This document shows positions 37,884 through 46,779 of a DNA stretch of 64,000 nucleotides, piece by piece. The stretch spans positions 83,187 to 147,186 of the forward strand of contig NZ_FNJI01000009.1 of NCBI RefSeq assembly GCF_900104445.1, in the 5' to 3' direction. Position numbers and translations under genes: made by a program. The notes under the pieces are model-generated. The model searched no databases. It saw nothing but the letters and a program-made list of their open reading frames with translations, and was not told where the DNA came from. The DNA comes from Desulforhopalus singaporensis. GTDB taxonomy: Bacteria; Desulfobacterota; Desulfobulbia; Desulfobulbales; Desulfocapsaceae. How positions within the stretch are numbered: the first letter of the stretch is position 1; the number at the start of each line of letters is the position of its first letter.

Positions 37884-37904
37884 AATAATTCCTTATTGTT
37901 GTGT

Positions 37905-37943
37905 TGAGTTTGAATAACATTTGCAATATGTGTGCCAAACTCA
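37905..37943 (-). promoter_or_regulatory. Inverted repeat in the lpxC leader
   Basis: TGAGTTTG (37905-37912) and CAAACTCA (37936-37943) form a perfect 8-bp stem that extends imperfectly outward. It lies 22 bases before the lpxC ATG and could occlude or expose the ribosome site. Confidence 0.3.
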
Positions 37944-38079
37944 GCAACAACTGCCTCGAGTCTTCATTGTTACACATTTACAATGAGTTACGCATGTCAG
38001 CAAGGAGGTTCGGTTGCTTGAGCCTGTGGGGAGAAAAACACGAAAACAGTGTGCGGTTTTTTTTTTGACACATGGCGCG

Positions 38080-39150
38080 CTAGGCTTGCTTCTTGATATT
38101 ACAGGAATTAAATATGTCCAGCCTATCCATTACCAACTGTTCAAATTCGTGATCCGGGTTCTGCTCCACTACCAGTAGCGCGACGGGGAAATGGAGGTTG
38201 AGCCCTGCAAGCTTAACCCCGTCTTTTTCGGTGGTGACTAGCAGCCTCGCGCCCGCCGACTCTGCCTGGGATGCTAATTTGTCGAAGTGTTTCTGACTGT
38301 ACGGCTGATGGTCGCCGAAGGCGGTGAAGCTGACAATCCGGCCCCCGGCTTCGGTAACTGAGGAGCGAAATCTTTCAGGGTTTGCGATCCCGCAGAAGAC
38401 AGCTATCGGCACACCTTCTAAGCTTATCGTCTTTCTATCGTAAAATGATACGCAATTACAGATTGATATAGATGAATAGTAAAGTTTTTTCGAGATGAAC
38501 TTTTGCGTCAGTAGGCTGCCGAAAGCCTCTGCTCTTTCCCGGTTTTGGCGATTGACGCCGGTTACTACAAAACAGTCAGCCCTCTTTAAGGAGGAAACCG
38601 GCTCCCTGAGATGGCCGGCCGGCAGAACCCTGCTGTTGCCAGCAAGAAAAGTGGCGTCGAACAGGACGATATTGAGGTCCCTTTCAACGGCCATATGCTG
38701 GAAACCGTCGTCCAGGATAATGCAGTCGACCTGAAAACGTTTTAGCGCTTCATTACAGGGGTGAATGCGTTTTTTGCCGGTCAGCACGGGTATTCCCGGA
38801 AGAGAGCGGGCAAGCAGAACCGGTTCATCGCCTGCCTGCTCGGCATCGAGAAAGACACGGCTGGTGTCGGACACGATGTTATACCGGTTACTTGCCTTTC
38901 CTCGGTATCCTCTGCTGACCACTGCAACCTTATGCCCTTTATTCTGCAGATATTTTGCAAGAAACTGCACCATAGGCGTTTTTCCGCTGCCGCCCAGCAC
39001 AAGATTGCCAACCGAAATGACCGACACCGGCAGGGTGTGGCGCTTGAGAATATTTTTGGAATAGAGATATTGCCTGAGTTTCATCGCCAGACCATAAAAC
39101 GGACTGAAGGGTCGGCCGCATGAGAAAAAAAATTGATGATTAAAATTCAT
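38080..39150 (-). CDS. lpxK: Tetraacyldisaccharide 4'-kinase
   Basis: Inner-membrane P-loop kinase that makes lipid IVA. From the ATG at 39148-39150 the spacing to the Walker A motif (VGNLVLGGSGKTP) is about the same as in E. coli LpxK. DDGFQHMAVERDLNIVLFDA, GIANPERFR and VTTEKDGVKL are typical. 356 residues. The frame stays open upstream to a TTG at 39273, but that part is A+T-rich leader without a ribosome site. Confidence 0.95.
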   Translation of the reverse strand: MNFNHQFFFSCGRPFSPFYGLAMKLRQYLYSKNILKRHTLPVSVISVGNLVLGGSGKTPMVQFLAKYLQNKGHKVAVVSRGYRGKASNRYNIVSDTSRVFLDAEQAGDEPVLLARSLPGIPVLTGKKRIHPCNEALKRFQVDCIILDDGFQHMAVERDLNIVLFDATFLAGNSRVLPAGHLREPVSSLKRADCFVVTGVNRQNRERAEAFGSLLTQKFISKKLYYSSISICNCVSFYDRKTISLEGVPIAVFCGIANPERFRSSVTEAGGRIVSFTAFGDHQPYSQKHFDKLASQAESAGARLLVTTEKDGVKLAGLNLHFPVALLVVEQNPDHEFEQLVMDRLDIFNSCNIKKQA

Positions 39151-39201
39151 GGTTTCAGCAAAAAAAATGGACAAAAAAATTACTTTCAGCAGTTTTAGAT
39201 T

Positions 39202-39230
39202 TTGCAAAAATAACAGTAAAAGACTACTAT
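39202..39230 (+). promoter_or_regulatory. Sigma-70 promoter of the liv operon
   Basis: TTGCAA (39202-39207), 17 bases, TACTAT (39225-39230), about 100 bases before livK, in the divergent gap with lpxK. Confidence 0.5.
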
Positions 39231-39329
39231 CATGACTTTGTTGTATATGCTCATTCTTTACGGTATTTTTCAATACTTTTAAAGAATGGAGGGGAGATCA
39301 CACATTTTTTTATATTGATGGAGGAGAAT

Positions 39330-40457
39330 ATGAAGCTACAACTTAGTGGGAAGCTGCTTTCAACGGCGGCCTGTTTTATGATCGCTTTGTCTGCGCCAGC
39401 TCTCAGCAGTGCCGCTGATACTATAAAATTCGGAGTGGCCGGAGCCCACAGCGGAGACCTCGCCTCCTACGGCCTGCCTACCGTTAAAGCTGCCGAACTG
39501 GTGGTTGAAAAAGTCAACGCCAACGGCGGAATCAACGGCAAAAAAGTTGAGCTTCTGGTTGAAGATGACGTATGCAAGCCCGAGGTTGCAACCAATACCG
39601 CCACCAAACTTATTTCCGACGGCGTGGACGTGGTTCTCGGACATATCTGCTCCGGCGCCACTAAGGCGGCTCTGCCGATCTACAGCAACGCCGGCGTTCT
39701 GGTCATGTCTCCTTCCGCGACCAACCCGGCTCTTACCCAGAGCGGAGAATATCCCAACTTTTTCAGGACAATCGCCCCGGATGATGCCCAGGCGAAGATA
39801 GACGTCGAGTTTGCACTCAACAATCTTGGATACACCAAGATCGCCGTGATCCACGACAAGGGCGATTACGGCAAGGGATTTGCCGAGTTTGCCAAAAAAT
39901 TTCTTGAAGACTCCGGCAAGGCGGAGGTTGTTCTATACGAAGGCGTGACTCCCGGTGCGGTGGATTACTCGGCGATAGTACAGAAGATCAAGAGATCCGG
40001 CGCCCAGGCGGTAATGTTTGGCGGCTATCACCCTGAAGCATCTAAAATCATCTCCATGATGCGCAAGAAAAGGCTGAAGACCGATTTTATCTCCGATGAC
40101 GGGGTAAAAGACAACACCTTTATCAAGGTTGCCGGTAAAGACGCGGAAGGCGCATACGCCTCAGGACCCAAGGATACCACCAAAAATCCACTGTCCATAC
40201 AGGCGGTTGAGGAACATAAGGAAAAGTATGGTGCAGATCCTGGCGCATTTTTTGAAAATGCCTACTCGGCAGCGCTCGCTATGCTCAACGCTATAGAAAA
40301 GGCCGGGTCAACCGATCTGGACGCTCTAAAAAAGGCGCTCCAGACCGAGAAGGTCGATACTCCCGTAGGGTCCATCTACTTTGATGATAAAGGTGATGCG
40401 ATCGGGGTCGGGTTCTCAGTGTATCAGGTCCAGAATGGCGAATTTGTAGAACTGTAA
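39330..40457 (+). CDS. livK: Branched-chain amino acid ABC transporter, periplasmic binding protein
   Basis: Type I periplasmic binding protein (LivJ/LivK). Signal peptide residues 1 to about 30 ending ALSSA-AD. The mature part begins TIKFGVAGAHSGDLASYGLP and has the ligand-binding SGATKAALPIY, SPSATNPALTQ and YGADPGAFFENAYSAA segments. 375 residues from the ATG at 39330, which follows GGAGGAG; in-frame starts at 39315 and 39318 lie inside the ribosome site. Confidence 0.93.
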   Translation: MKLQLSGKLLSTAACFMIALSAPALSSAADTIKFGVAGAHSGDLASYGLPTVKAAELVVEKVNANGGINGKKVELLVEDDVCKPEVATNTATKLISDGVDVVLGHICSGATKAALPIYSNAGVLVMSPSATNPALTQSGEYPNFFRTIAPDDAQAKIDVEFALNNLGYTKIAVIHDKGDYGKGFAEFAKKFLEDSGKAEVVLYEGVTPGAVDYSAIVQKIKRSGAQAVMFGGYHPEASKIISMMRKKRLKTDFISDDGVKDNTFIKVAGKDAEGAYASGPKDTTKNPLSIQAVEEHKEKYGADPGAFFENAYSAALAMLNAIEKAGSTDLDALKKALQTEKVDTPVGSIYFDDKGDAIGVGFSVYQVQNGEFVEL

Positions 40458-40482
40458 CGGTTGTTGATATCTTTCTAAAATC

Positions 40483-40536
40483 TACCTGAAGCTGCTGCAG
40501 GTTCGTTGCCTGGGCAGTTTCAGGTACTTTTTTTTG
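40483..40536 (+). terminator. Terminator/attenuator between livK and livH
   Basis: TACCTGAAGCTGC (40483-40495) pairs with GCAGTTTCAGGTA (40514-40526, one G-T), followed by nine T. The next gene begins at 40546, so it probably tunes binding-protein excess over the membrane components. Confidence 0.8.
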
Positions 40537-40545
40537 TGGTAACCT

Positions 40546-41448
40546 ATGGATTATTTTATCGAACTTTTTTGCAGCGGCATTACCCGGGGAGCTATCTACG
40601 CCCTGATAGCGCTCGGATATACCATGGTATACGGAATTATCGGGCTTATAAATTTTGCCCACGGTGAAATCTACATGATCGGCGCGTTCACCTCTTTTAT
40701 CGTTGCTACGGTACTGTCCATATACGGCTTTCCGCTGCTGGCGATAATAGTCGTTGCCGGGGTCGCGGCAGCTGTATGGTCAAGTGCTTACGGCTTTACC
40801 ATTGAAAAGATTGCATACAAACCGCTGCGTCACGCTCCGAGGCTCTCGCCCCTGATCAGTGCGATCGGTATGTCGATTTTTTTGCAGAATTATGTGTTGC
40901 TCGCCCAGACTTCGGATTTTCTCCCTTTCCCTGAGCTCATACCCGACTTCGCGTTTATGGAACCCATCGCCCACATCGTCGGATCTTCCGATCTGGTCAT
41001 ACTTATCACCACCACCGTCGTCATGATCATTCTCACTTTTGTGATCAAGTTCACCAGGATTGGCAAGGCGATGAGAGCAACCGCTCAGGATCGCACCATG
41101 GCCATGCTGGTAGGCATCAACGTCAACAATGTCATCTCCGCCACTTTTATCATCGGTTCGGCACTTGCCGCCATAGGCGGTATGTTGATTGCCTCGCATA
41201 TCGGCCAGATCAACTTCTATATCGGCTTCATCGCCGGTATCAAGGCTTTTACCGCTGCAGTACTCGGGGGAATCGGCTCAATACCCGGCGCCGTACTCGG
41301 CAGCCTGGTTCTCGGCCTCACCGAAAGTTTTGCAACCGGCTACGTCTCAAGTGACTATGAGGATGTTTTTGCTTTTGCTCTGCTGGTTTTAATACTGATC
41401 TTCAAGCCATCCGGCCTGCTCGGCAAGGATGAAACACAGAAAGTGTAA
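40546..41448 (+). CDS. livH: Branched-chain amino acid ABC transporter permease LivH
   Basis: Inner-membrane permease, 300 residues, about eight helices. GAIYALIALGYTMVYGIIGL and INFAHGEIYMIGAF at the N-terminus and IKAFTAAVLGGIGSIPGAVL near the end are LivH signatures. GKAMRATAQDRTMAMLVGIN is the coupling loop to the ATPases. Confidence 0.95.
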   Translation: MDYFIELFCSGITRGAIYALIALGYTMVYGIIGLINFAHGEIYMIGAFTSFIVATVLSIYGFPLLAIIVVAGVAAAVWSSAYGFTIEKIAYKPLRHAPRLSPLISAIGMSIFLQNYVLLAQTSDFLPFPELIPDFAFMEPIAHIVGSSDLVILITTTVVMIILTFVIKFTRIGKAMRATAQDRTMAMLVGINVNNVISATFIIGSALAAIGGMLIASHIGQINFYIGFIAGIKAFTAAVLGGIGSIPGAVLGSLVLGLTESFATGYVSSDYEDVFAFALLVLILIFKPSGLLGKDETQKV

Positions 41449-41461
41449 GCTCCCGGTTACT

Positions 41462-42667
41462 ATGTTCACTCTTAAAGAAATCAAAAAAACAGTCCTTATC
41501 TCGTTATGGTTCGTCTTTCTCACTTTTCCTTTAATGGTAATCAAGGTCGACCCCATCGAGAAAACTGTCCTGTGGCGATGGCACAACGCCTTGTACGTTG
41601 CCATCGGAATTTTCTGTATCCGGTGCCTGATTGAATTTTTCAGACACCGAAAACAACAAAAAGAAAAAAAGAAAAAAAACAGCAGCGACGATTCGCAGGC
41701 GCTGATTCATCGCATTCTTGTCGATCCCAGAAAACGCAACATCATGCTTGGGGTGCTTCTTTCCTTAGTTGTCATTTTTCCTTTTGTTTTCGATACCTAC
41801 CAGACCAATATAATGATCACCGCCCTTATGTACGTGGTCCTGGGGCTTGGGCTTAACATCGTGGTGGGAATGGCCGGTCTGCTCGACCTCGGCTTCGTTG
41901 CATTCTATGCGGTTGGTGCTTATTCCTACGCACTTTTAAATCACCACTTCGGCCTCGGGTTCTGGGCGGTTTTGCCAATCGGCGGAGGACTGGCAGCATT
42001 TGCCGGTATCCTGCTCGGATTTCCGGTCCTCCGGCTCCGCGGCGATTACCTTGCTATTGTCACCCTGGGCTTTGGTGAAATAATACGGTTGATTCTTGAA
42101 AACTGGAACGAGTTCTCGATGGGGCCAAGCGGTATATCGAATATCGACCGGCCCTATTTTTTCGGCATCAACCTCTCCCTTGAACACTCGATCCTCTATC
42201 TCTACTACATCATGATCTTGTTCCTGATCGTGACGATTTTTATCGTGAACCGACTCCAGAACTCAAGGCTGGGCAGAGCGTGGATTGCCCTCAGGGAAGA
42301 CGAGATCGCCTGCCAGGCCATGGGGATCGATAAGCGGAAAACCAAGCTGGTCGCTTTTGCCCTTGGGGCTTTCTGGGCCGGCGTCGTAGGCGTTATTTTC
42401 GCAGCAAAGACAACCTTTATCAATCCGGCAAGCTTTACCTTTCTCGAGTCGGCCATAATCCTTTCCATTGTCGTTCTAGGGGGGATGGGGTCGATCGTGG
42501 GCGTTATATTTGGCGCGCTCATTCTGATCCTGTTGCCGGAATACCTTCGCGCCCTGTCAGAGTACCGCATGCTTGCCTTTGGCGCAATCCTGGTGGCGAT
42601 GATGGTCTTCAGGCCCCAGGGACTCATCTCCAAAATCCGCAGAACCTATACATTCAAACAAGAATAA
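41462..42667 (+). CDS. livM: Branched-chain amino acid ABC transporter permease LivM
   Basis: Second permease. About 90 N-terminal residues form a hydrophobic and then a Lys-rich segment (HRKQQKEKKKK), after which the core LivM domain begins: GLGLNIVVGMAGLLDLGFVA, YAVGAYSYALL, GDYLAIVTLGFGEIIRLI, GRAWIALREDEIACQAMGID and VVLGGMGSIVGVIFGAL. The ATG at 41462 is chosen because upstream starts overlap livH; its ribosome site is weak. About 401 residues. Confidence 0.93.
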   Translation: MFTLKEIKKTVLISLWFVFLTFPLMVIKVDPIEKTVLWRWHNALYVAIGIFCIRCLIEFFRHRKQQKEKKKKNSSDDSQALIHRILVDPRKRNIMLGVLLSLVVIFPFVFDTYQTNIMITALMYVVLGLGLNIVVGMAGLLDLGFVAFYAVGAYSYALLNHHFGLGFWAVLPIGGGLAAFAGILLGFPVLRLRGDYLAIVTLGFGEIIRLILENWNEFSMGPSGISNIDRPYFFGINLSLEHSILYLYYIMILFLIVTIFIVNRLQNSRLGRAWIALREDEIACQAMGIDKRKTKLVAFALGAFWAGVVGVIFAAKTTFINPASFTFLESAIILSIVVLGGMGSIVGVIFGALILILLPEYLRALSEYRMLAFGAILVAMMVFRPQGLISKIRRTYTFKQE

Positions 42668-42686
42668 CCGGAATTGTTAACGTAAC

Positions 42687-43466
42687 ATGACAACCCCAAT
42701 ACTAAAAGTAACCGGCTTAACCATGGACTTTGGCGGAATCCGTGCCCTGGACTCAGTGGACCTGGATGTCCGGCAGGGTGAGATTGCCGCTCTTATAGGC
42801 CCTAACGGTGCAGGGAAAACGACTTTTTTCAACTGTGTCACCGGGATCTACATACCTACCGCAGGTGAGGTGATGCTCACTCCTGCAGGTTCGAACAAAA
42901 GTAAAAACCTCAAGGGACTCAAACCCAACCAGGTAACCCAGCGCGGCCTGGCAAGAACATTCCAGAACATTCGTCTGTTTTCGCGAATGACTGTTCTTGA
43001 AAATGTGATGATCGGCAGACACTGCCGGACCAAGGCTTTCATCCTCGGAGCAATTTTGCGAAACCGGGCAACTCGTCGGGAAGAGAGGAAAATTCTTGAA
43101 TACAGTTATGCGCTTCTGGAAAAGGTGGGACTTGCCAATCAGGCTGATGAATTTGCTGAAAATCTTTCTTACGGTGCGCAAAGAAGGCTTGAAATTGCCC
43201 GGGCGCTTGCCACCGAACCGCTGCTGCTGCTGCTCGACGAACCGGCTGCCGGGATGAACCCCCAGGAGACCAAAGAGCTTGACGAGCTGATCAAAAAAAT
43301 CAGCCGGGAAGGTCAGGCAATCCTGCTGATCGAACATGACATGAAATTGGTCATGAGCCTCTCCGACAGGATTTTCGTCATGGATTACGGGAAAATGATA
43401 GCCAAGGGAAATCCTGCGGAAATTCGCACCAACCCCGATGTGATAAAAGCCTACCTCGGTGAATAA
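42687..43466 (+). CDS. livG: Branched-chain amino acid ABC transporter ATPase LivG
   Basis: Cytoplasmic ATPase, 259 residues. Walker A GPNGAGKTTFFNCVTGI, Q-loop region RTFQNIRLF, signature LSYGAQRRLEIARAL, Walker B LLLLLDEPAAGMNP, and the switch His in LIEHDMKLVM. Its end overlaps a possible GTG start of livF. Confidence 0.96.
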   Translation: MTTPILKVTGLTMDFGGIRALDSVDLDVRQGEIAALIGPNGAGKTTFFNCVTGIYIPTAGEVMLTPAGSNKSKNLKGLKPNQVTQRGLARTFQNIRLFSRMTVLENVMIGRHCRTKAFILGAILRNRATRREERKILEYSYALLEKVGLANQADEFAENLSYGAQRRLEIARALATEPLLLLLDEPAAGMNPQETKELDELIKKISREGQAILLIEHDMKLVMSLSDRIFVMDYGKMIAKGNPAEIRTNPDVIKAYLGE

Positions 43467-43470
43467 TTTT

Positions 43471-44178
43471 ATGCTTAAACTTGAAAACGTACAGGCAGGC
43501 TACGGCAGCATCATTGCCTTGAAAGGTGTCAGCCTCAATATAGAACAAGGTGAAATCATAACCCTGATCGGAGCAAACGGGGCCGGCAAAAGTACCACCC
43601 TGATGACCATCTCCGGAGTTGTTAAAAGCCGCTCAGGCAAGATATTGTTTAACGGTTCGGAAATCCAGGACAAGGGGTCGGATGAAATCGTGAGGATGGG
43701 AATATGTCAGGTTCCTGAAGGGCGGCATATATTTCCCCAGCTCTCTGTACAGGAAAATCTCGACATGGGTGCCTTCCTGAGAAAGGATAAAGGCGGCGTG
43801 AAAAAGGATCTGGAATATGTCTTCGACCTCTTTCCGATTCTCGCCCAGCGTCGTCATCAGGATGGCGGAACACTCAGCGGCGGGGAACAGCAGATGCTTG
43901 CGATGTCACGGGCGCTGATGGCCAGGCCTCAGCTGTTGCTCCTTGACGAGCCGTCGATGGGGCTTGCGCCGCTGGTCATCAAGCAGATATTTGAGATAAT
44001 CAAAGAAATCAACGAATCGAGCAACACCACTATTTTTCTGGTGGAGCAGAACGCCAACCAGGCTCTGCAGGTGGCTCACCGCGCCTACGTCATTGAGAAT
44101 GGCGAGATCACCTTGTCAGGTGATGCCAGGGAGCTGCTCACCAACGAAAAAGTGCAGAAAGCGTACCTGGGGATCTGA
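43471..44178 (+). CDS. livF: Branched-chain amino acid ABC transporter ATPase LivF
   Basis: Second ATPase, about 235 residues. MLKLENVQAGYGSIIALKGV, Walker A GANGAGKSTTLMTISG, signature LSGGEQQMLAMSRALM, Walker B LLLLDEPSMGLAP, switch LVEQNANQAL. The ATG at 43471 is preferred; a GTG at 43459 overlapping the livG stop is the alternative. Confidence 0.95.
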   Translation: MLKLENVQAGYGSIIALKGVSLNIEQGEIITLIGANGAGKSTTLMTISGVVKSRSGKILFNGSEIQDKGSDEIVRMGICQVPEGRHIFPQLSVQENLDMGAFLRKDKGGVKKDLEYVFDLFPILAQRRHQDGGTLSGGEQQMLAMSRALMARPQLLLLDEPSMGLAPLVIKQIFEIIKEINESSNTTIFLVEQNANQALQVAHRAYVIENGEITLSGDARELLTNEKVQKAYLGI

Positions 44179-44194
44179 TCACCACCAATGTTTT

Positions 44195-44217
44195 CGGGGT
44201 GAGACCTCGTTTTTTTT
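44195..44217 (+). terminator. Terminator between livF and lpxB
   Basis: Short stem CGGGGT-GAG-ACCTCG (one G-T) followed by eight T. lpxB starts 19 bases later, so any lpxB transcription depends on read-through or an internal promoter in livF. Confidence 0.65.
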
Positions 44218-44235
44218 GTATGGCAACGTTGAACA

Positions 44236-45390
44236 ATGTGTAAAAATGTGATGATAGTTGCCGGAGAGGCTTCCGGAGACCTGCATGGTGCTGGTGTCGT
44301 CAGAGCGATGCGCCGCCTTGATCCAACACTTCATTTTCTGGGAATGGGCGGAGAGGAGCTCAGGGAAGCAGGGGTTGACATCGTTTTCGACGCCAAGAAA
44401 CTGGCGGTCATGGGAGTTCTTGAAGTAGCTGCAAAAATAAGAGATATCGTCTCGGCCCAGCGCATCCTGCGCAAACGACTTCAAGAAGAGAAAATTGACC
44501 TGCTCATTCTCATCGATTTTCCCGATTTCAACCTCAAGCTCGCAGCCTGTGCCAAAGCTCTTGGTATTCCGGTTTTTTATTATATCTGTCCCAAAGTGTG
44601 GGCGTCTCGAAGTTCGAGGATAAAAACAATCCGAAAAAGAGTGGACAGGCTGGCGCTCATCCTCCCGTTTGAAAAAGAGTTCCTCGGCCAAAGGGGCGTG
44701 GAGGCTGAATATGTGGGCAATCCTCTTCTGGACTGTGTCTTTCGTAAGCGCAGCCGCGAGCAGTTCCTGACGACCCATGGTATAGACAGCAAGGCACGAT
44801 GCATCGGTCTGTTGCCCGGCAGCCGAATGAGTGAGGTTAACTCACTGCTGCCGCTGTTTTTGCAGGCAGCCTGCAAACTTGGCCAGGCTAGAACAGAAGA
44901 GCTTGTTTTTCTGGTGCCAAAAGCGGCAACCATCTCCCGCCAAGCGCTGGGGGAGGCTGGAGTCGACAGATACAGTAATCTTGTCAATATCAAAATCATC
45001 GAGGACGACAGATACGAGATGATGGCTGCCTGCGACTGCGTAGTCGCCGCATCGGGAACCGTTACCCTGGAACTGGCCCTGCTGACCACGCCCATGGTGG
45101 TCGCCTACCGGCTGGCTCCCGTCACCTATGCTCTTGCCAAGTGCCTGGTGAAAATTCCCTTTTTTTCCCTGGTGAATCTTATCGCAGGGTACAGGGTCGT
45201 GCCGGAACTGCTGCAGCATGAGGTCACTCAAGAGAGAATTGTCCACGAGCTTAATCTGCTCCTGAACAGTTATCAGCAGAGGACAGATATGATCCGGGGA
45301 CTGCAAAGTGTGAAAGAAAAACTCGGCAAGCCCGGAGCATCGGCCCGCGCCGCGCAGCTGGCCTTGGGGTTGCTTGACAAAACAGGATGA
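44236..45390 (+). CDS. lpxB: Lipid-A-disaccharide synthase
   Basis: Membrane-associated glycosyltransferase joining UDP-diacylglucosamine and lipid X. IVAGEASGDLHGAGVVRAMR, LIDFPDFNLKLA, YYICPKVWASRSSRIKTIRK, LPFEKEFL, YVGNPLLD, LPGSRMSEVN and ASGTVTLELAL are family motifs. 384 residues. Its stop overlaps the Smr gene (ATGA). Confidence 0.96.
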   Translation: MCKNVMIVAGEASGDLHGAGVVRAMRRLDPTLHFLGMGGEELREAGVDIVFDAKKLAVMGVLEVAAKIRDIVSAQRILRKRLQEEKIDLLILIDFPDFNLKLAACAKALGIPVFYYICPKVWASRSSRIKTIRKRVDRLALILPFEKEFLGQRGVEAEYVGNPLLDCVFRKRSREQFLTTHGIDSKARCIGLLPGSRMSEVNSLLPLFLQAACKLGQARTEELVFLVPKAATISRQALGEAGVDRYSNLVNIKIIEDDRYEMMAACDCVVAASGTVTLELALLTTPMVVAYRLAPVTYALAKCLVKIPFFSLVNLIAGYRVVPELLQHEVTQERIVHELNLLLNSYQQRTDMIRGLQSVKEKLGKPGASARAAQLALGLLDKTG

Positions 45391-45716
45391 AAAAGATGGG
45401 CGACGACAGGTTATCCGATCAAGATCCTGAAACCTGCGATCAGCCGGTGCATATTGAAATCGACGGGGTGCTGGACCTGCATGGATTCTCCCCCAAGGAT
45501 CTTAAAACTCTCATCCCCGATTACATTGACGAATGTCTGGCACGCGGTATCAGAGAAATACGCCTGATACATGGCAAAGGCATCGGCAATGTCCGAAGAT
45601 CGGTTCACGCCCTGCTTGCGAGAAATACCAAGGTTATCTCTTTTTACCAGCCGGACAATTCGTCCGGCGGCTGGGGGGCGACAATTGCCAGACTGAAAGC
45701 TGAAAAAAACGGATAA
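45387..45716 (+). CDS. Small Smr-domain protein
   Basis: 109 residues consisting mainly of an Smr domain, a nuclease-like fold related to the MutS2 C-terminus. LDLHGFSPKDLKTLIPDYID, RLIHGKGIGNVRRSVHALL and the end SGGWGATIARLK are diagnostic. It overlaps lpxB by four bases, so translation is coupled. Substrate unknown; Smr proteins elsewhere nick DNA or cleave RNA at stalled ribosomes. Confidence 0.88.
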   Translation: MKKMGDDRLSDQDPETCDQPVHIEIDGVLDLHGFSPKDLKTLIPDYIDECLARGIREIRLIHGKGIGNVRRSVHALLARNTKVISFYQPDNSSGGWGATIARLKAEKNG

Positions 45717-45719
45717 CCT

Positions 45720-46745
45720 TTATTTTCCAAAGTTGCAGATCGGGTAACGGCATGTCGGACAATTACGGCACAACCCGCCATGGCCAAGTTCTGCCAGCTG
45801 TTTACGACCGATCTTTTCCCCGATCAGGATTCGTGGAAGAATCAGATCGAACACCGTGATCTTGTGATACATGCCGCAAGCCGGGATTCCCACCACCGGA
45901 ACTGGACCTATAAAACCGCAAAGAAGCATGGCGCCGGGCAGCACCGGTGTGCCGTAGGTGACATCCACAGCACCAGCACCAATGATTCCTTCTCGTGTGA
46001 CATCGTCGGGGTCAACCGACATGCCGCCACTGGTCACAATGAGTTCTGCGCCCGCATCAATACAGCGATGAATCTCTTCAGCTATTATTTTTTTGTCATC
46101 GGGAGCCCGGCGCACCACGGTCAGCTCCGAGCCCAACGCCTTGACTTTTTCCCTTAGTACCTCCTCGAACCGGTCCTCTATCCGGTTGTAGAAAACTTCG
46201 TTGCCGGTGATCACCAGGCCAATCCTGTATTTTCTGAGCGGTACGACATTTATCACCGGAGTGGTGCCGGACAGGGCCGAAAGGGCTTTTTCAACGACCT
46301 GCCTGTCGCAGACAAGGGGGATGAGACGGGTGGCGGCGACGATCTCATTCTGCTGGACCGGGGTGTTGTCATGGAGCGTGGAGCAGATGACATCACCCAG
46401 GACATTGAAATCGTAAAGACGGTCTCTGTCTACCTTCAACAGTCCGCTACACCCGGCTTTAAGGACTATTTTCCCTTCTTCCGGGTTTTTGGAATAGACG
46501 ATGTTGGGGCCGGCAAGGCCTGCCGCCAGAAGGGTGGCGGCTTCATTTTCATGGATCTCGTTTTTCGCAAGCGAGAGAACATAGATGTGGTCCTTGCCAA
46601 GCCGCTTGAGATGTTCGATATCCGATTCCGCTATAATATGTCCTTTCTTGAAAGCAGTGGTCTTTTTTACGTCTTTAATTATTTCCGTAATGTCGTGAGG
46701 AATAACCTGGCCTACAGCTTCTTCCACCGGTACCGTTTTCAGCAT
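45720..46745 (-). CDS. Molybdopterin-binding domain protein (MoCF/MoeA-like) with Cys-rich tail
   Basis: 341 residues. The C-terminal half contains the MoCF fold: RIGLVITGNEVFYNRIEDRF and VTSGGMSVDPDDVTREGI, with PVVGIPACGMYHKITVFDLI. The N-terminal part (KTVPVEEAVGQVIPHDITEI) resembles stand-alone molybdopterin-binding proteins of anaerobes. The last residues hold four Cys (LCRNCPTCRYPIC) that could bind a metal or cluster. A true MoeA reaction is not assured. Follows the nucleotide-sugar dehydrogenase on the same strand. Confidence 0.78.
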   Translation of the reverse strand: MLKTVPVEEAVGQVIPHDITEIIKDVKKTTAFKKGHIIAESDIEHLKRLGKDHIYVLSLAKNEIHENEAATLLAAGLAGPNIVYSKNPEEGKIVLKAGCSGLLKVDRDRLYDFNVLGDVICSTLHDNTPVQQNEIVAATRLIPLVCDRQVVEKALSALSGTTPVINVVPLRKYRIGLVITGNEVFYNRIEDRFEEVLREKVKALGSELTVVRRAPDDKKIIAEEIHRCIDAGAELIVTSGGMSVDPDDVTREGIIGAGAVDVTYGTPVLPGAMLLCGFIGPVPVVGIPACGMYHKITVFDLILPRILIGEKIGRKQLAELGHGGLCRNCPTCRYPICNFGK

Positions 46746-46779
46746 GTTTTACCCTTACGAGAATTTCTGTGTTAAAGAT

